From positions 27,450,112 through 27,514,111 of the forward strand of contig NC_051451.1 in NCBI RefSeq assembly GCF_001649575.2: a DNA stretch of 64,000 bases, written 5' to 3'. A program made the translations under genes and the position numbers. Positions within the stretch are counted from its first letter, which is position 1. Each line of letters opens with the position of its first letter. Source of the DNA: Kryptolebias marmoratus (Eukaryota; Chordata; Actinopteri; Cyprinodontiformes; Rivulidae). A model generated the notes under the pieces. It searched no databases, had not been told where the DNA came from, and saw only the letters and a program-made list of their open reading frames with translations. Of the stretch, positions 13,301-28,300 are shown piece after piece.

Positions 13301-16300
13301 ATTTTTAAGAGCAAATGCCAGGAAAGCTGTGAAAAGGCCAGTGAAGCAGGATGACTCGTTAGGGAGTCAGTTCATTAGTCAGCGCCTCGGAGCTCCAACA
13401 AAACGCAGACGCATTCACACTTTTTTTAAGGCAAACTTTCTTTCTCACCTTCCCATATTTGTGATTAGGCGAGCTGTAGTTAAGCCTGGCAGCTTTAAGG
13501 TGTTCTGATGGTTAAACTCCTTTATTTCTTCACCGCTGTAAACTCTAACCAGTTGTACACTTTAAACCTCTGTTGTCATTTTGTGCAGACATAGCTGCTA
13601 AATTCATATTTATCTCTCACTCCCAGAAATGCAGGCGCTTGTGTAATTGTCTGTCTTTGTGTTAATTTCTTCGTCTGTTAGCAAAATCTCTTGGCCACAA
13701 CAGCTATTCCACATTAGCCAGCACAAAAATGGGTGCAAATCAGCTAATTTTGCAGCTATTGAGCAAAAACTTGGTGTGGTAGTAGCTGAGAGTCATCACC
13801 AACTCATGCTCAAATCGTGCAAGCAGGGCAGAAGACGATGTGCGTTCCTGTCATGCTTTTATTTTACGACTCTTTCATTTTTATTTTATAAAATAAAGAA
13901 TATCTACAATTCAAATCAAATTAAAACCCTGCCAAACCAAATGTTCCCAGCAGACATTCATGCTTTGCAGTTTGCATCTCCATACGTCCTCCTCCCCAAT
14001 CACATGTTCATTAAAAACTCGTCCAAACGTGGATTTTAAGGATTTTATTCCTAATTAAGCTTCATTCTCAGCAGGTATGAAATGCAAACTGTGAGATAGC
14101 TTCCACTCAATATTTCAAGAAGATTCAATAAGCCTGTCTAATAACTTTTAATATTAATATACAAAAGTTTAAAGTAAACCTTTTCCAGATATATATATAT
14201 ATATACTCACGCCCGCACTTTGGAGACTCTTTAAATCAGCACCTTGCTTAGTTCCAGCAACTTGTTTGGTGGATTTACACACTTGTTTTTCCCGTAAACT
14301 GCTTCTTTCCCAGAAACAGAGTGGGGAAACAGTGGGGAGAGAAGAGGGGGAAGCGGGTAAGATAAGGGGTAACATGTGGGGAACAGCATATGAGTTGTGA
14401 AATCTCGCTGATATTTTTGTTTAAACGAGCTAAAAGCAAAAATATTTTTATTTAGCCATTCAGATACTCACAGAAACATCTCTTTGCTCAAACTCCTCAA
14501 TTTAACATTTAAATCACGAGGCTCTGTAGCATACTCTAGCTCCTTTTACACCCCTTTTTATGGCTCAAGTGGTTCATTCCACTGTGTAATACCCTATTCA
14601 TCACTCACCAATCTGACCCCCCAGCGTCGTTCTCCTCCCTTCTTCCCCTCCCCTGTCCTCCTCTTTCTCCTCTCCTCTCCACATCTCTTTATAAAGCTAA
14701 TGAGACTGAAGTTGGGGCCCTCTTTGCACAGGGAGTGAGAGAGAGGGAGCAAAGGAGGACACACACAGATCTGTCTGCAGACCGCCCCCCACTTTCAGCG
14801 AGGTGAAGGCCATTTTGAGGGACTAACTGGTGTAAACTCAGCTGTGTTTTATGATTGCCTGGATCAACTTCTGTCAGAGGTTAAATCTAAGTTTGTGCAG
14901 AAATTGTAGTTTTTGTGATTTAAAAAATGGGGGGGGGGGGCATGGAAAACATAGAAAATAATTTAAAAATGGGGACATGTCAAACTAATGTGTGTCCTGT
15001 AATCAAAGTTACTGAGCAGCGTGTTGACGGTAAAGACTATAAGACCTCCAAGCAGCTGGAGGTTCCTGTGAGTCCTGCTGCAAACATTCAGAAGGTTCAG
15101 GTCCTCAGGACTGGAGACAACCTTACTGGATGTGTCCACAAGAGGACAGCTGAAGACAAACTGAAGAAACTGATCATACGAGCCAAAGATGCACGACGAG
15201 GAGACAAAGTCATAAAGACAGACTGGAATTTACCAGAACGCATTCTGAGAAGCTACAAAGCTTCTAGGAGAAGATGAGGACAGATGAGACAAAACTGGAG
15301 CTTTTTGGCAACAAGTCCCGTCAGCTGTTTGTTCACAGACCCAAAAATAAAACAAAGAAAAGAAACCCGAACCTACAGGGGGACGTGGAGTTTTCTACAA
15401 ATCCAAACTTATGTGTCTATATTTGGAGATTAACTACCGGTTATAATAAAACTGTTGGAGCTGATATTAAACCACAGTAGAGCTCAGCCTGATTTATGCT
15501 CATGGAACGGTCTGAGTTTATAAACATCTGTTTGAACTTAAAACATATTTTCTGAATTAAACAGACACTATATTTTTTCCACAACAGTCAGTTAAACCAA
15601 AATGCTGCCTGTGATGAAGCGGTGAGAGAAGACAGAGGATAGCGCCCCCTGCAGTTTGAGTCCCAGGGTCTGAATCCTGCAGGCGTTTCTCCACTGGTTC
15701 CTCCTCTCCGGCTGCTTTCAGGCAGATGGATGTGTTGAAACTTTGGGTCTGTTTACTGTTTCAATCGAACGCCTGTTGTTACAGAAGTAAACGGCACCAT
15801 TTAGGCGTTTTCTACTGCAGGAGCTCACGTTTATATGATTGCACGACTTGACCTCATGATGCAAATGTAGACAAACCTATAGCATGACAGAAAGCATGCA
15901 TGTGTCAGTATATGTGTGTACACTGGAGTGCACACATCTTGGAGTGCCTTCAGTCAGCTTCTCTGAATAAAGCCACTGTCGGATCCACAAAGTAGCAGAA
16001 TAAAGTCGGTCAGATTCAAGTGGTTTGCTCCCGTCCAGTAGCTTCAGACCTCTCTGGATTCAAAAGTGAGTCTGATGACAAGGCTCATTCACCAGCAGCT
16101 CAGCAGGCTGCACTGTTTATCTGTGTCCAGTGGAGAGCCATGCTGTCTGAGCAGACATCAGGGTGTCAGGGTGCTTCTGGCTCTCTGCCGATAACGGAGA
16201 GCAAAGGAGATTCCCTCTGCCCGGCTGCAAAGGGTTGTTGTTGTGGCAACATGACACTGGCTACTGTTAGATGTGGGCTGAATGAGAATGTGCGCTGGCG

Positions 16301-19300
16301 TATTCATCCGTCTGTAGAAAATTACACATTAGAGGCAGAAGAGCCACAATAAACCTAAAATTTATGGTAGCATGTTGCAACTATTTGTCTCATAGTAAAT
16401 GTAGGTGCATACATTATAAGACTGGAAAAAAGGGACACATGAGTACAAGATAAGAAAACTGCTGCCCATTTAACAAGGATTGGCTGTTACGTTTCTATTT
16501 GCAGCACAGTTTTTGAGTCGCTGCAGCTTTTCCAGAAGAAACCGTACAAAAATACATCAGAACGTGTGGCTCTCTCAGGACTAAAGTGCCACGATTGTGA
16601 AAAATTCATAAAACTTGAAAAAGATTTCTACAGAGCCCTCTTTGGAGCTCTATAGCTTCGACATACTTCACAATAAAATCATTATTTAAAGTTTAAACGA
16701 GTCACAGAAAGCTGAACTGTTGTTTTGATATCTTTTATAGTTTTTTGAGCTTTCAGAACATACAAAGCTCTTAATAACCACTTTAGGAACCACAAGTAAA
16801 CCTGCAATCTGAGAGCGAAGAGCTCTGTTAGGAAAATATGGAACAGTAAGATTTTTAATGTCAGATGGAGTTTACTGTTGGGATTCATCCTGCAGTAGAC
16901 AGTTGATGCATAAATTCATAAATCTGCTATTTGTACATGTGATTGTGTTCAGTGTATCTGTGCATAAAGTAAAAAGTAAAGTTAAATGTGTTCAACTTTG
17001 TAGGTTCAAGCCACGGATGCAGACCAGGGAGAGAACGGCAGAGTTTTGTACAGGATCCTGACCGGTAAGTAAACCATATCTGACTTTCTGCAGAAAGAGG
17101 ATGAGCCAGAGAACAACACAGTCCTGATGTTTCTAAATGTTCAGCAGGTACATTTCACATTAAACCACACCGGTACATTAAACAGAAGGCTGAGAACATT
17201 ATTTCCAGTATCTGAAAATTACAGGTTTTTATATGTTTACCATAAAACAGCCACCCATCAGTCAGATTGAATTTTAAAAGTTTGATTAATTTATCATCTA
17301 TGACTCAACTCTCACTTCTCCAAAGAAACTGGAAGCTGTGGTTGGCGGCTTCTCCTTGCCAAAACATCCAAATCCAGAAATTTGGTAGATAATCTCTGGG
17401 TTTACATATATGTAATCCGTGTGTGTGCGTGCGCAGGGAACAACAACAACCTGTTCAGCATAAATAATCAGACGGGGCTTGTGACGAGAGGCCTCAGGGC
17501 CTTGGACAGAGAAACCAGCAGCTCCCACGTGTTGGAAGTGGAAGCCTACAACAGTGACGAGAGCAGCATGCGGAGCGCCGTCAGGGTGAGGAAACGGACA
17601 AAACCAAACGCAACAAATACGTGCAGAGCTCATCCAGGTGCTTTAATTTATATGCCCCATTTCTGAAAAAGCTGGGACGTTGTGTAAAACATAAATAATG
17701 ATATGCATCACATGCAGCAATGAATTGTGGGTAAACACTTCGCCAAAGTCCGCCTGGATGCGGGCTTAGCAGAAGGCAGGATGTAGCACATTAAGGGGGC
17801 GGGGCTAAAGAGCACTCCGGAGAATTGGGACACACTCGAACCCTTCAGCGTGAACGCACTTTTGAAGGACACGAGGGTGGAAGTGTGATTATTGGGACTG
17901 AATCTGTCAGAAGGAAAGATGGGCAGAGGTTCACCAGGCTGAGAGAAACTGTCTACAAATTATGAAACAATTTAAGAATAATGTTCCTCAACAGAAAATC
18001 AGGAAGTCTGTAAATATATCCCATCATCTACAGTTTAAAACCATGCATGTTTTTTTTATTATATTGGGACTGTGGGAGGAAACCTTATGTACATTTTACT
18101 CAACAAAACAACTTTTGGAACTGGGGTTATAAAACCGGTGTAGAAATCTGTATAAACAGGAATCTGAGTTGGATCATTGTTTGACATTTCACCTCACAAA
18201 GCCAAAAACATCTCGTCTGTCAGGTGATCATTTATGTTGATGATGCCAATGACGAGGTGCCAGTGTTTACGCAGCAACAGTACAACCGTCTGGGCCTCAG
18301 AGAGACCGCCGGTATCGGCACTTCTGTGATCGTGGTGCGTGCCACCGACCCGGACACCGGTGAGTCCAGATTCTGATCTACTGGGAAGGTCCTGATTTCA
18401 GTTCTTGTTCAGCTTCAAGTACCAGATTTTATCCCCACAGGATCCAGGTCAGCCATATTTACTTTACATTTAGAGTTTTCAGCATGAAACATCTGGACCA
18501 GCTTGCAGGTTATCACCTTGAACACTAGTTGGTGCTGTTTCATAGACAATATTATGCCTCTTATTTATTTTTTTTTTTTTGAAAACATTGCCGTCACTGT
18601 AGCTGGCATTTAAGTTGTATTTTTTCCACTTCCTTTTTTTTACTTCCTGTGGTTTAAATTGTTGCTTAGACACATTGTGAAGCATCTGGTGTGGTGACAT
18701 GCTTTTTCCAAAACATCGGAGCGAGCCTGAAACTAAAAATAAACAGCTTAGTCAGTAAAACAGGGTCATGGATGTTTTAACTGGAGAGTTCCTGCAAAAA
18801 CGTTACAAATAATGTTCCAATCATTGTTCTAAACTTCCATTAAAGTTGGACAGAAAACGTTTTTCTCATGGCTTCCTCTCCAGGTGACGGTGGAGCTGTC
18901 GCCTACGACATTGTGTCCGGCTCGGACCGTAAGTTCGAGGTGGATGAGAGCACCGGTCTGGTCACCACCGTGGACTACTTGGACTACGAGACGAAGACCA
19001 GCTACCTCATGAATGTCTCTGCGACCGACCAGGCACCGCCGTTCCACCGAGGCTTCTGCACCGTTTACGTGACGCTGCTGAACGAGCTGGACGAGGCCGT
19101 GGCCTTCTTCTCCGCCGGCTACGAGGCTTCCCTCAGAGAGAACATCGCCACGGGGACCGAGGTGGTCCAGGTGCAGGCCCAGTCTGCTGATAACCTCAAC
19201 CAGCTGACCTACCGCTTCGACCCCGACACGTCGCCCGCCGCCCTGGCGCTCTTCAAGATCGACAGCGTCACGGTGAGTGAGGAAGCTGCAGGTCATATGA

Positions 19301-22300
19301 GCACACCTCTGTAATGGTGCACCACTTAAAAGTAGCAAAATGTTAACTTAAAATACCAGCTAAAAGCAGCAAAAGGCAAGCTTCTTTTCTGTCGAGGCTG
19401 TTGGCAAAACTCAGTTAGATGATTCAGATTCAGAAAACTGGACCGAAGTATTTGTCGTTTAGTTCGCTGTCCGTCTAAACCGTCTGTAGCAAACCATCAC
19501 GGTATGAATACACTCCTAGTTTCCTCCAATAATAGCCATTAATGTTTCTCGTCCATTAATGGCTCTGTGTTTCAGTCGCATCTCTTCTTCTGTGATTTAA
19601 GCCAACAATCTTGTTGCTTTATGACTGCATGCTGATCAAAGGGCTCGTGTTCTTTGAAGTCTTTTGATTCCTTTGATAAATGAGAGTCTGGAGTTTCTTT
19701 GTCGACTTGAGTTTTTCTCTTTGAGTCACAGTGTGAATCTTGGATGAAACGGAGGTAAAAGTATCTGTGTGGCGTTTCAGGGCCGCATCACAGTAACGGG
19801 CCAGCTGGACCGGGAGAAGGGCAACGTGTACTACCTGACGGTCGTGGCTGATGATGGAGGACCGAAAAAGGACTCCACAGTGGTATGTGACTTCATTTTA
19901 CATTTAGCTGTTTTAACCCTGAGGTCTCCCTTCATACTGGATAACAACCCTGCTACGCTCTTCACAACCTGTTACCTGCTTCGGTGTGAAGGCAATCATA
20001 ACAACAGCACGCTGTTAGTGCTCACCGAACAAGTTTTCTTTGCTGTTTTTCACATCCTCAAAATGCGTTCCTGTGCTCTCATGACACGACTCTCGGGTGA
20101 TGTCAGGATGCAGCTACGCGTCAGAAGATCGCACAATGCTACCACCACAGGCAGACACTCATTATCCCCCTGCACATCAGTTACAATAAAGACCAGAACT
20201 GAAATAAAATGGAAGCATTTATTTAAAACAAGTGACTTGAATGTGCATATGACATGTATTTGTGTGTGTTTGTAAATCCATGGGGATCAGCCTCATCTGA
20301 AGCAACAGAGGACTCAGGGCACAACCATGATGACTCACTGAAATGACATGAATTAGTTTATATGAATGTTGATTCAAAACACAAGNNNNNNNNNNNNNNN
20401 NNNNNNNNNNNNNNNNNNNNNNNNNNNNNNNNNNNNNNNNNNNNNNNNNNNNNNNNNNNNNNNNNNNNNNNNNNNNNNNNNNNNNNNNNNNNNNNNNNNN
20501 NNNNNNNNNNNNNNNNNNNNNNNNNNNNNNNNNNNNNNNNNNNNNNNNNNNNNNNNNNNNNNNNNNNNNNNNNNNNNNNNNNNNNNNNNNNNNNNNNNNN
20601 NNNNNNNNNNNNNNNNNNNNNNNNNNNNNNNNNNNNNNNNNNNNNNNNNNNNNNNNNNNNNNNNNNNNNNNNNNNNNNNNNNNTTGAAGTGTCTAGGTGT
20701 TGTAGTTTTTTAACTAGAGGAGATTAAAGATGCTGAAGGGAGGAAAAAATTAGCTGGAATCGCCCTTTAGCCATTTTCCGAATCAGAAACCAACTTCAGC
20801 TTTGTGGAATTGAAGGAGAATATTTTCAGCGAGTTACCTCGGTTGTGTTTCACTTCTTCTTCTGCTCTTTATTTTAGCAGTAAGGTAGCAAAGCTGCGCT
20901 CTTCTTCGTAGACATTGAGTTTGGCTGCAGCTGCACACAGTTGCAGCGCCTCCTACAGGAAACTGGTGGAGCTACGCAGAGAACCACGCCGTTCAAACCT
21001 CGTCATGAGCGCAGCTTAGCAACTGCGTGAGGCCAGTGTGGTGACCCTGATGAGCCCCACATCATGGATACGCTGCCTCCACGCTCCTCTGAGGACTTTA
21101 AAACGCCGCCACTATGACGACAAACCACCACGACCTCGCTATGATGCTCAAAACTATATCGACCTGCTGCGTTCTTCATACGCCCCTGAAGACCAACCCA
21201 ACATCCTGCAGAGTCTATCCAAATTCTGTTTTTTTGTGTCATAGCAGGGTCGTCATCCACTCTGAAAGGGGCCTGATCTGCTTTCTGTGTTTTTGATTGT
21301 CACTGCATAGATTATATTGTGTCTATTTTGTTGTAGAAGCTAAAAGGCATTCCTCTTTTGTTAATTGCATCTTTCTTTGGAACTGCAGAAGGTAAGAATC
21401 CGTCATTTCACAGTGAAATATGAGCACAGCATAAAATGTATTCATCTGTGGTTTCACTGCTGCTTTATGTAATTTAAAGGTAGGTCTCAGTCTGTCGTTG
21501 CGCTGCAGAGTGCACAGATGATTTTTTGCCGCCTCGCAGGTATCTATCACCATTCTGGATGAAAACGACAACAGTCCAGAGTTTGACATTACTTCTGATA
21601 CGTCTGTGAGCATTCCAGAAAACAAAGGCATGGGGACAAAGGTGGCAGTAGTGCTGGCCAGAGACCGAGATGCTGGATCCAACGGGCTGGTGAGGAGAAG
21701 TAAAGATGGAACAACCAGTTCGACTCATCAGCAGATGACCTGAGATCCTGTTATCCTTTTTCTTGTTTTCCTTCAGGTGAATTTCACTCTGGTGGCTGGT
21801 AACATGCAGGATGTTTTCATGATTAAAACTGTGAACTACAGCTACGGGGAGGTTTACGTCAACGCTCCTCTGGACAGAGAGTCAGTAGACCGCTACCTGC
21901 TGAAGGTCAGAGGGCAAACATCTGTATTCATGTCTCCTGTATTCGTGCACTTTTCTGGCCTCTGTCTTACGTCACTTTGAGGTATTTATTGGTTTAAATG
22001 TCTTGTTGCAGGTGCGTGCCACTGACAACGGCTCGCCTCCCAGATACACAGATCACTCTCTCACTGTCAACATCCTGGACGTTAACGATAATCCACCTGT
22101 CATCGAAAGCCAGAGAGGCTACAACGTCAGCGTCAACGAGGTAGGGATGCGTTCGCACTCATAATCATTTTATTAATCAGTGGTTTGCCTTTAAATTCGT
22201 CAATCATCAGTTGTAGGTAAATATTGGTATTTAACCATCCTGGAAAGATTTTCTTTAATTCTTCCACCGACAGCTGACAGTGAATCTGAATAAATCTTTG

Positions 22301-25300
22301 CAGAACGTCGGAGGAGGCACGTCAGTTCTCCGTGTGGTCGCCACCGACCGAGACATCGGTTCCAACGCCATGCTGTTCTATTACATCACAGCTGGAAACC
22401 AGGACCTGACGTTCCGCATGGACCGCATGACCGGAGAGATGGTGACTCGACCGGCGCCGCCTGACCGAGAGCGGCAGCAGGAGTATCACCTCACCGTTAC
22501 CGTGGAGGACGACGGCACGCCGCCGCTGTCGGTAAGGAACGACTGCGAGGAAAACGCTTCAAATGTTAAAGTTCTCAGAGTTTTATATTTAGGTATTATT
22601 TTCTGTCAGATTATTTTTACTGTTTCTCACTGATACAGAATATTTGATTGGTCGACCATTAGACTGCCTTCGCCACTTTATAATTAAATTTCAACAGATA
22701 ATCAGTCCCTCCAGGATTTTGCGGGCATTTTTTGGGATTGTTGCAGCTAAAATGCCTGATTTCGTGGGGCATTTTCCTAAAAGTTGCAATTTTTTTTTAC
22801 TAAAATCAATAAACAACCATAACTTTTAATATATAAACCAAAAATACTTCCTAGTTTTGTAAGATAATTCCCAACAAAAGGTGCTTTATTTGAGAACTTT
22901 GATAGCTTCTAAACTGACATTCATGAGCATTTCTGGATTGTCCCTGGTCTGCAGCTCTCCTCACATGTTTTGCAGACACAAAGTGTTTGTCGATGCGTTT
23001 ATGTTCCATGATTACACTGCAGGACGTGCAAAACAGCTGCAGCTGGGGAGGAAACTGGTTTGCTGAAATCTTTGTGGGCAAATGTGAAGCATTAGCGCAC
23101 ATTTTGGCTTCGGTCGCTGCTCCTGCATGCTCCCGGCATTCTGATGTTAACAGGAAGTGACGTCACATGTCTTCTTCCTGAGTTCTTTGGGGTTATTTTG
23201 TATTCCACGCTTCACAAACCCACAAAGAAGACACCTTCATCAGATCCTGGATCCAAGCGGCTGAAAGCTTCCTCTGTCGGGTGGCTGGACTCAACCTTAG
23301 AAATAATACAAGGAGATCCGTTATCTCAAAGTAGAGCCGCTCCTGGACCTGTTACCTTTGTGACCTGCCCGTAAAAAAGCAGCAGAAAGTGGATGGATGT
23401 GAGGTTACTCATGCTTTTATAATTCCCTCTAAAAAGGCTTAAATTACTCCTCTCAGCAGAAACAACAGATCAGTTCTCACAGTTTCTCATGTGGTTTAAT
23501 ATCATTTAATGTCAGGATACAAAACTGTGAATTTAAAAAGCTTTAACGCTCAAAAAAATAAAATTGTTTCTCAGTCCCTGTAATAATCATCTTTTGACCC
23601 CTGGACTTAAGTGTTCTTCCTTCATTTTTGCCACATTTTATTTCAATTATTTTATATTCTCAACTAGAGTTTTTTTCATTTCTGTATGGGTATTGAAGAA
23701 ACTGATTCCTTATTTCACCTTTTATTAAACCAGAGCTTGGTACAGATGTTTAAAAAGGTCACATAAAAACTGAAAACAGTTCTTGCTGATCTGCGAGGGC
23801 ACAGGAAGCTCCGTGTTTTGTCAACGGGAAACCCACAAGTCTTATTTTCTGCTCTGAGGCACAGAGACCAGGGTGTCTTCCTTTCTTCAGAAACATTTAA
23901 AACTGTTGATAGATGAGAGTTATTCACTGTCGAAGTTATCTCCAGTCTTAGAAACCTGTAAGACAGTAGAAGGACCTCTTCTGGACATCGCATCATCCGG
24001 TTTAGCTTTCTGTCTCCTGTAATAAAGAAGGATACGAAGCTTGTTGTAGTATTTTCTCTTGTCGACGCTAGTATCTCTCCGGGGTGCATCATCTCAAGGA
24101 TGCACGAGTGGAACAACCTTATTATTCTGTGTGATGACTCCCTGGACAGCAGGATGTCCTTCTGTGGTTACAGTTCAGGACAGTGAGCTTCAATTAAGAT
24201 TCAGAGAGGTCCATTTTCTCTCTCTCTCTCTCTCTCTAGCAAAGGTCCAGAATATATTTGCTATTTTTTAAACAACATATTGTCTTTCAGGCCTGTACCT
24301 CTCTGAGAGCTGCAGAGAGAAACTGCAGGCTTGACGTGGGAATTACTATAAATGTTAGAAAAGCTGTGCCCCCTAAAACAAATTACAGAGAAAACTGCAT
24401 GCCTTAAAGTTAGATACTGTAAATTATAGAAGAGATGCGCCGTCTAAAATGAATTATCATAAATACAGGAAAATGTACACGAATATTCCATAATATTTTG
24501 ATTCTGCTAAGTTTTAACAACTGATCTGGGTCCAGATCCAGACCTCAGTCCAACATTTGAGGATCCCCAGTTCAGCAAAGCTGTCGTTTAAAAGTTAAGC
24601 TGATTTCAGAGACGAGACAGAAACCGTTTGGGTTCAAGAGTTCCTTTTATTATACAAGCTCCTTTAACATACAGAACACACATGCCTCTGATATAAATGT
24701 TTTTTTAACTTTTTACAATATAAAACGTATTAAAATAACAAAATATGTGAGCATGCACATTTATAAACATGTTTTAGCTCAATCAGAAATTATTTCTTAC
24801 AGCTGTAATTTGATTTGAAATCAAACAAAGCCATCAGGACACAAACACGCTCAGAAATCTCTTTCAGAAAGCCATGCACGAACACAATACCCTGTCATAA
24901 ACACCTGCTACACGTCATTCATGAGATGATTTCCACCGAGCACCTGCTGCGTCCGTTTGTCCTCGCTGTGCGAAGAAACCACAGGAGTCAGAACAGAACT
25001 GTGACGCATGATGAGATCTTTGGTTAATGATTCAAACGAGCTTCTCTGTACATTTGCTGAATTGTTCATTTTTCTTCCTCTTCTTATCTGACCTCATTGT
25101 GCGCAAAAAAAAAAAAAAAAACAGAACCCTGACAATGAAAAGCATCAACAGTGAAATCCAAAACAAAAGTGTTATTATGACAGTAATTAAAGTTTTTCTT
25201 TTTGGTGTCTGTAAGGCTACATTCATTCTTATTAATTTGGACACAGGACAACAACTAATAACTCCTTTTAACAAACTTTTTTCAGCAGTTTTAAGGCTAC

Positions 25301-28300
25301 TGTGCAGCGCTGAAAGTACAGGAAGAAAAGAGTTTTTAGAAAAAAAAAAGGTGCAAACTGGAACTGAGGTAGCAAAGACAAAACAGGAAAGAAAGCAAAA
25401 ATAAATCATACAAAAGATGCAACATAATGCCACTCGTAAGAAAATGTGTGGACTTTTTTTAATGATCGAGGCTCCTTTGTTATGTTTACAGTGCATGATG
25501 GGATTATGAAGGATGGGTTGTTTGTTTCCCACAAACTCCGAGCTACATTCAGGATTTTATTAATTCTCTGATAGAGCCCGTGCAGCGTACGGCAGGAAAA
25601 ACAGCTGATCTACGTTTATCCCTCATGTTGTACAGCAAGTTTCCTCCTAACAGTAAAAACAAATAATGCTCTGCAAAAAGGTGATGTTCTGTTATTTAAA
25701 AATTAAAGAATGGAGGTCTGAGCAGGTAAAGGTGAAAACTGAGCCGGATGCAACGCTGCTGATAATTATTTATCATCAGGGTGATTTTCAGACCTGGGAT
25801 GTTTTGTCATAACTACAGTTTTGTTAAAGAAACAAAACATGTTTTTGACCAAAAATCTTTGCTCTGATAACTAAAGACTGGCATCAGAATCAGCCATAAA
25901 AAAACTTGCTTTGGTTGACCTCTAGTTTGGAGATTCTCACATGAATCCTGAAAGTCTCCAGCAGTCTTGGCCCAGTGAGACACTGGATATCAGGTTTCCT
26001 GCTCCCTCGTCTGTCGCCCCCCTCTGGGTTACACCCTCCTGACACCTGGGTACCTCATCTCTCAGTCCCCTGTCCAACAAACAGATTGCCCTTTCAAATC
26101 GGGACGTGCCGCTGTCTGAAACGGAGTCTAGTCTGGGCCCGGCAACCCATCGAGCGCGCCGCTGCACGTCCCTGACTGCCTCCGTCCCAAACCGTACGGA
26201 CGAGCCGCGAGCCGCGGTTTGGTGGAAGGTGCGGCGCTGCCTGAGAATATCATCTAGATGTCCAAGTTTGTGCTCAGAGCTGTACATTTTACTCTACAAC
26301 TTGCCATCCATCATGGTGGAATAAACCGTCATGATGACATCACTGCACGGGCTCTATGGTGACAGTCAGTGGAGCAAAAACTGGCATCTTCAGGTGGTTT
26401 GAGTTCTCACCAGCTTAAATCAACCAAACCTACAGGGATGATGATGTGGACCCGGAACTGAAATATAGAAAAACCAAAGTCTGTTGCTTTTTACTTTCAA
26501 ATTTGAATCAAAGTCGGTGCTGTTGTGTTTGGAAACCACTCCTGCCCTGAAGCTGTTGTTCCAGGTGGAAATAGTATCTGAATCCCAAAAAATGCAGCCC
26601 TTCTCCCTCCTGTGGTCCAGACAACGCACGGTATGGTTCTGGTTCTTAAGAGACAGCTGGTGAGGACAGTATTGCTGCTAAGACGGTGAGGAAGAGGAGG
26701 AGAGCTGCAGGACTGTTTCCAGGTCAGCAGTCTGAGAAAACGATCAGATTGTTTTTTTGCTCTTTAAATCTGCAGCAAGTCTGGAGACTCTGGGATGGTG
26801 TCTGAAACAGAGAAAGAGAGAGCAGAGGAATGATAAGTAGGAGCTGAAGACATTTGCACTTCCTGTTGCTTAAATATGACGGAATGACCACATTTGTTTT
26901 GGGTTTTTTTAATTTATGACTTATCTTTGACTCGAACAGCAAAAGACCAAATTTACAGAACAAGACGTGTTTTGCTGGAAACGGGGTTGAAAAAAAAAAA
27001 AGCAGAACCAAAAAACGCCTCAAGCCAGAATTGCAACATGTTTAATGTTAACAAGGAAGTTCTGCCGAAAAATGATGAAGAGGAAAGATGAAGTGCAGCT
27101 TTTTGTCCACGGCATGAAACCTCAGACAGCTGTTTCTACAGAACATCTGGGGACCATGAGAGGAAATGAGACCTATGCCTGGACAGAAAAACATCTTCTC
27201 ACCAAATTTAGAAAATGTTGTTTTGGAATTTTGTGATTTTTATGAATATTTATCACGCGCCACCTACAGGCTGAAAGGGATCACTGCAGCCAGCCTTATT
27301 CAACATGGCCGCCAGTCAGGTTTACAGATAATGAGCTGAAATTTGCCATGATAGTAGCTGAGACTGATCTCCAACACATCTGCTGAGCACTAACAGATCT
27401 TTAAAGCGTTTCGATGCAAGGCGGCGGGTGATATGCATTCCTTTAAGGAACGCTCCTTTCATTTAAACTGCTTATTTTTCTGTCTTCTGAGATTGCGCAG
27501 TAAGGAAGCTGAGTAATCCGTGCCAGTATGTCTGGAATGTCTGCACAGATGTCTCAGGATTTGATAGGAAAACATTCAAAGTTTCAGTCGGAGGCTGTTG
27601 TCGTTAACGTGAACGATGGCCGGTGCTGGTTTGTGTTTTTGTGAGGTTAAACTCTTTTATTCGGTCATATCAGGAATGTTTTGAGGATAAATGTTGAATT
27701 TTGCACCAAGTTTTAGGACGTTTCAGCAGAAACACAAAGAGTTGTGTTGTTTTCTTTCCTTCATTGCATCACAGTTACCAAACTGAGTGGATTTTGAAAC
27801 TCCGGCCCGTGTCCTTGTGTAATACACATACGTGATGCTGCAAGTACTAATGTTCGTAACTTGAGTAATAAATGAACGTGAAACGAGTCAGGTTTACATT
27901 TCTCTAATTCCACGGTTTGTTTCAGCTCGTTATGACTTGACCGATTTGGCTTTTTTACCTTCATCCAATCTCCTCAGATATGTTTCAGAGGGTTCTGCTG
28001 TTCCATTCAAGACAAAAAAAGACTGAAATAGATCCTTTATTTAAGCATTCAGACCACTTCTAGTGCACAGTTTTAGTTTAGTTTACCCATCAGCTCTTTC
28101 ATCTGATTAAAACTAAACTACTTCTCCAAACTGAGGCAGAACAAAGAGCCATCTACTGCCGGTTTGACGTTAATCAGTCACAGATTTTCCACAGAACTCT
28201 ACTTAATGTCTGTCAGTTAGTGATTGTGTTGGTGTTGTCGGGTCAAGGAACCATCGGTATCACGTATCATATAAGTTGATTTCTGACTTGTCTTACCTTC

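Noticed and set aside
14927..15480. Two adjacent plus-strand open frames as a possible new gene
   Set aside because: The second contains the DETKLELFG block of Tc1 transposases and the frame is broken between them, so it is a transposon remnant.
18829..19338. 169-residue minus-strand open frame
   Set aside because: It is the antisense shadow of GC-rich cdh23 exon e14, with no similarity to any family I know.
20362..20727. Open frames spanning the assembly gap
   Set aside because: They are translations of N and carry no information.
25027..25532. Overlapping open frames of 125 and 166 residues on both strands
   Set aside because: AT-rich, Phe/Lys-rich text with no homology I recognise; lies within the likely vsir 3' UTR.
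25937..26287. 116-residue minus-strand open frame in a GC-rich patch
   Set aside because: No recognisable family, no splice or start context, and it falls within the predicted vsir 3' UTR.
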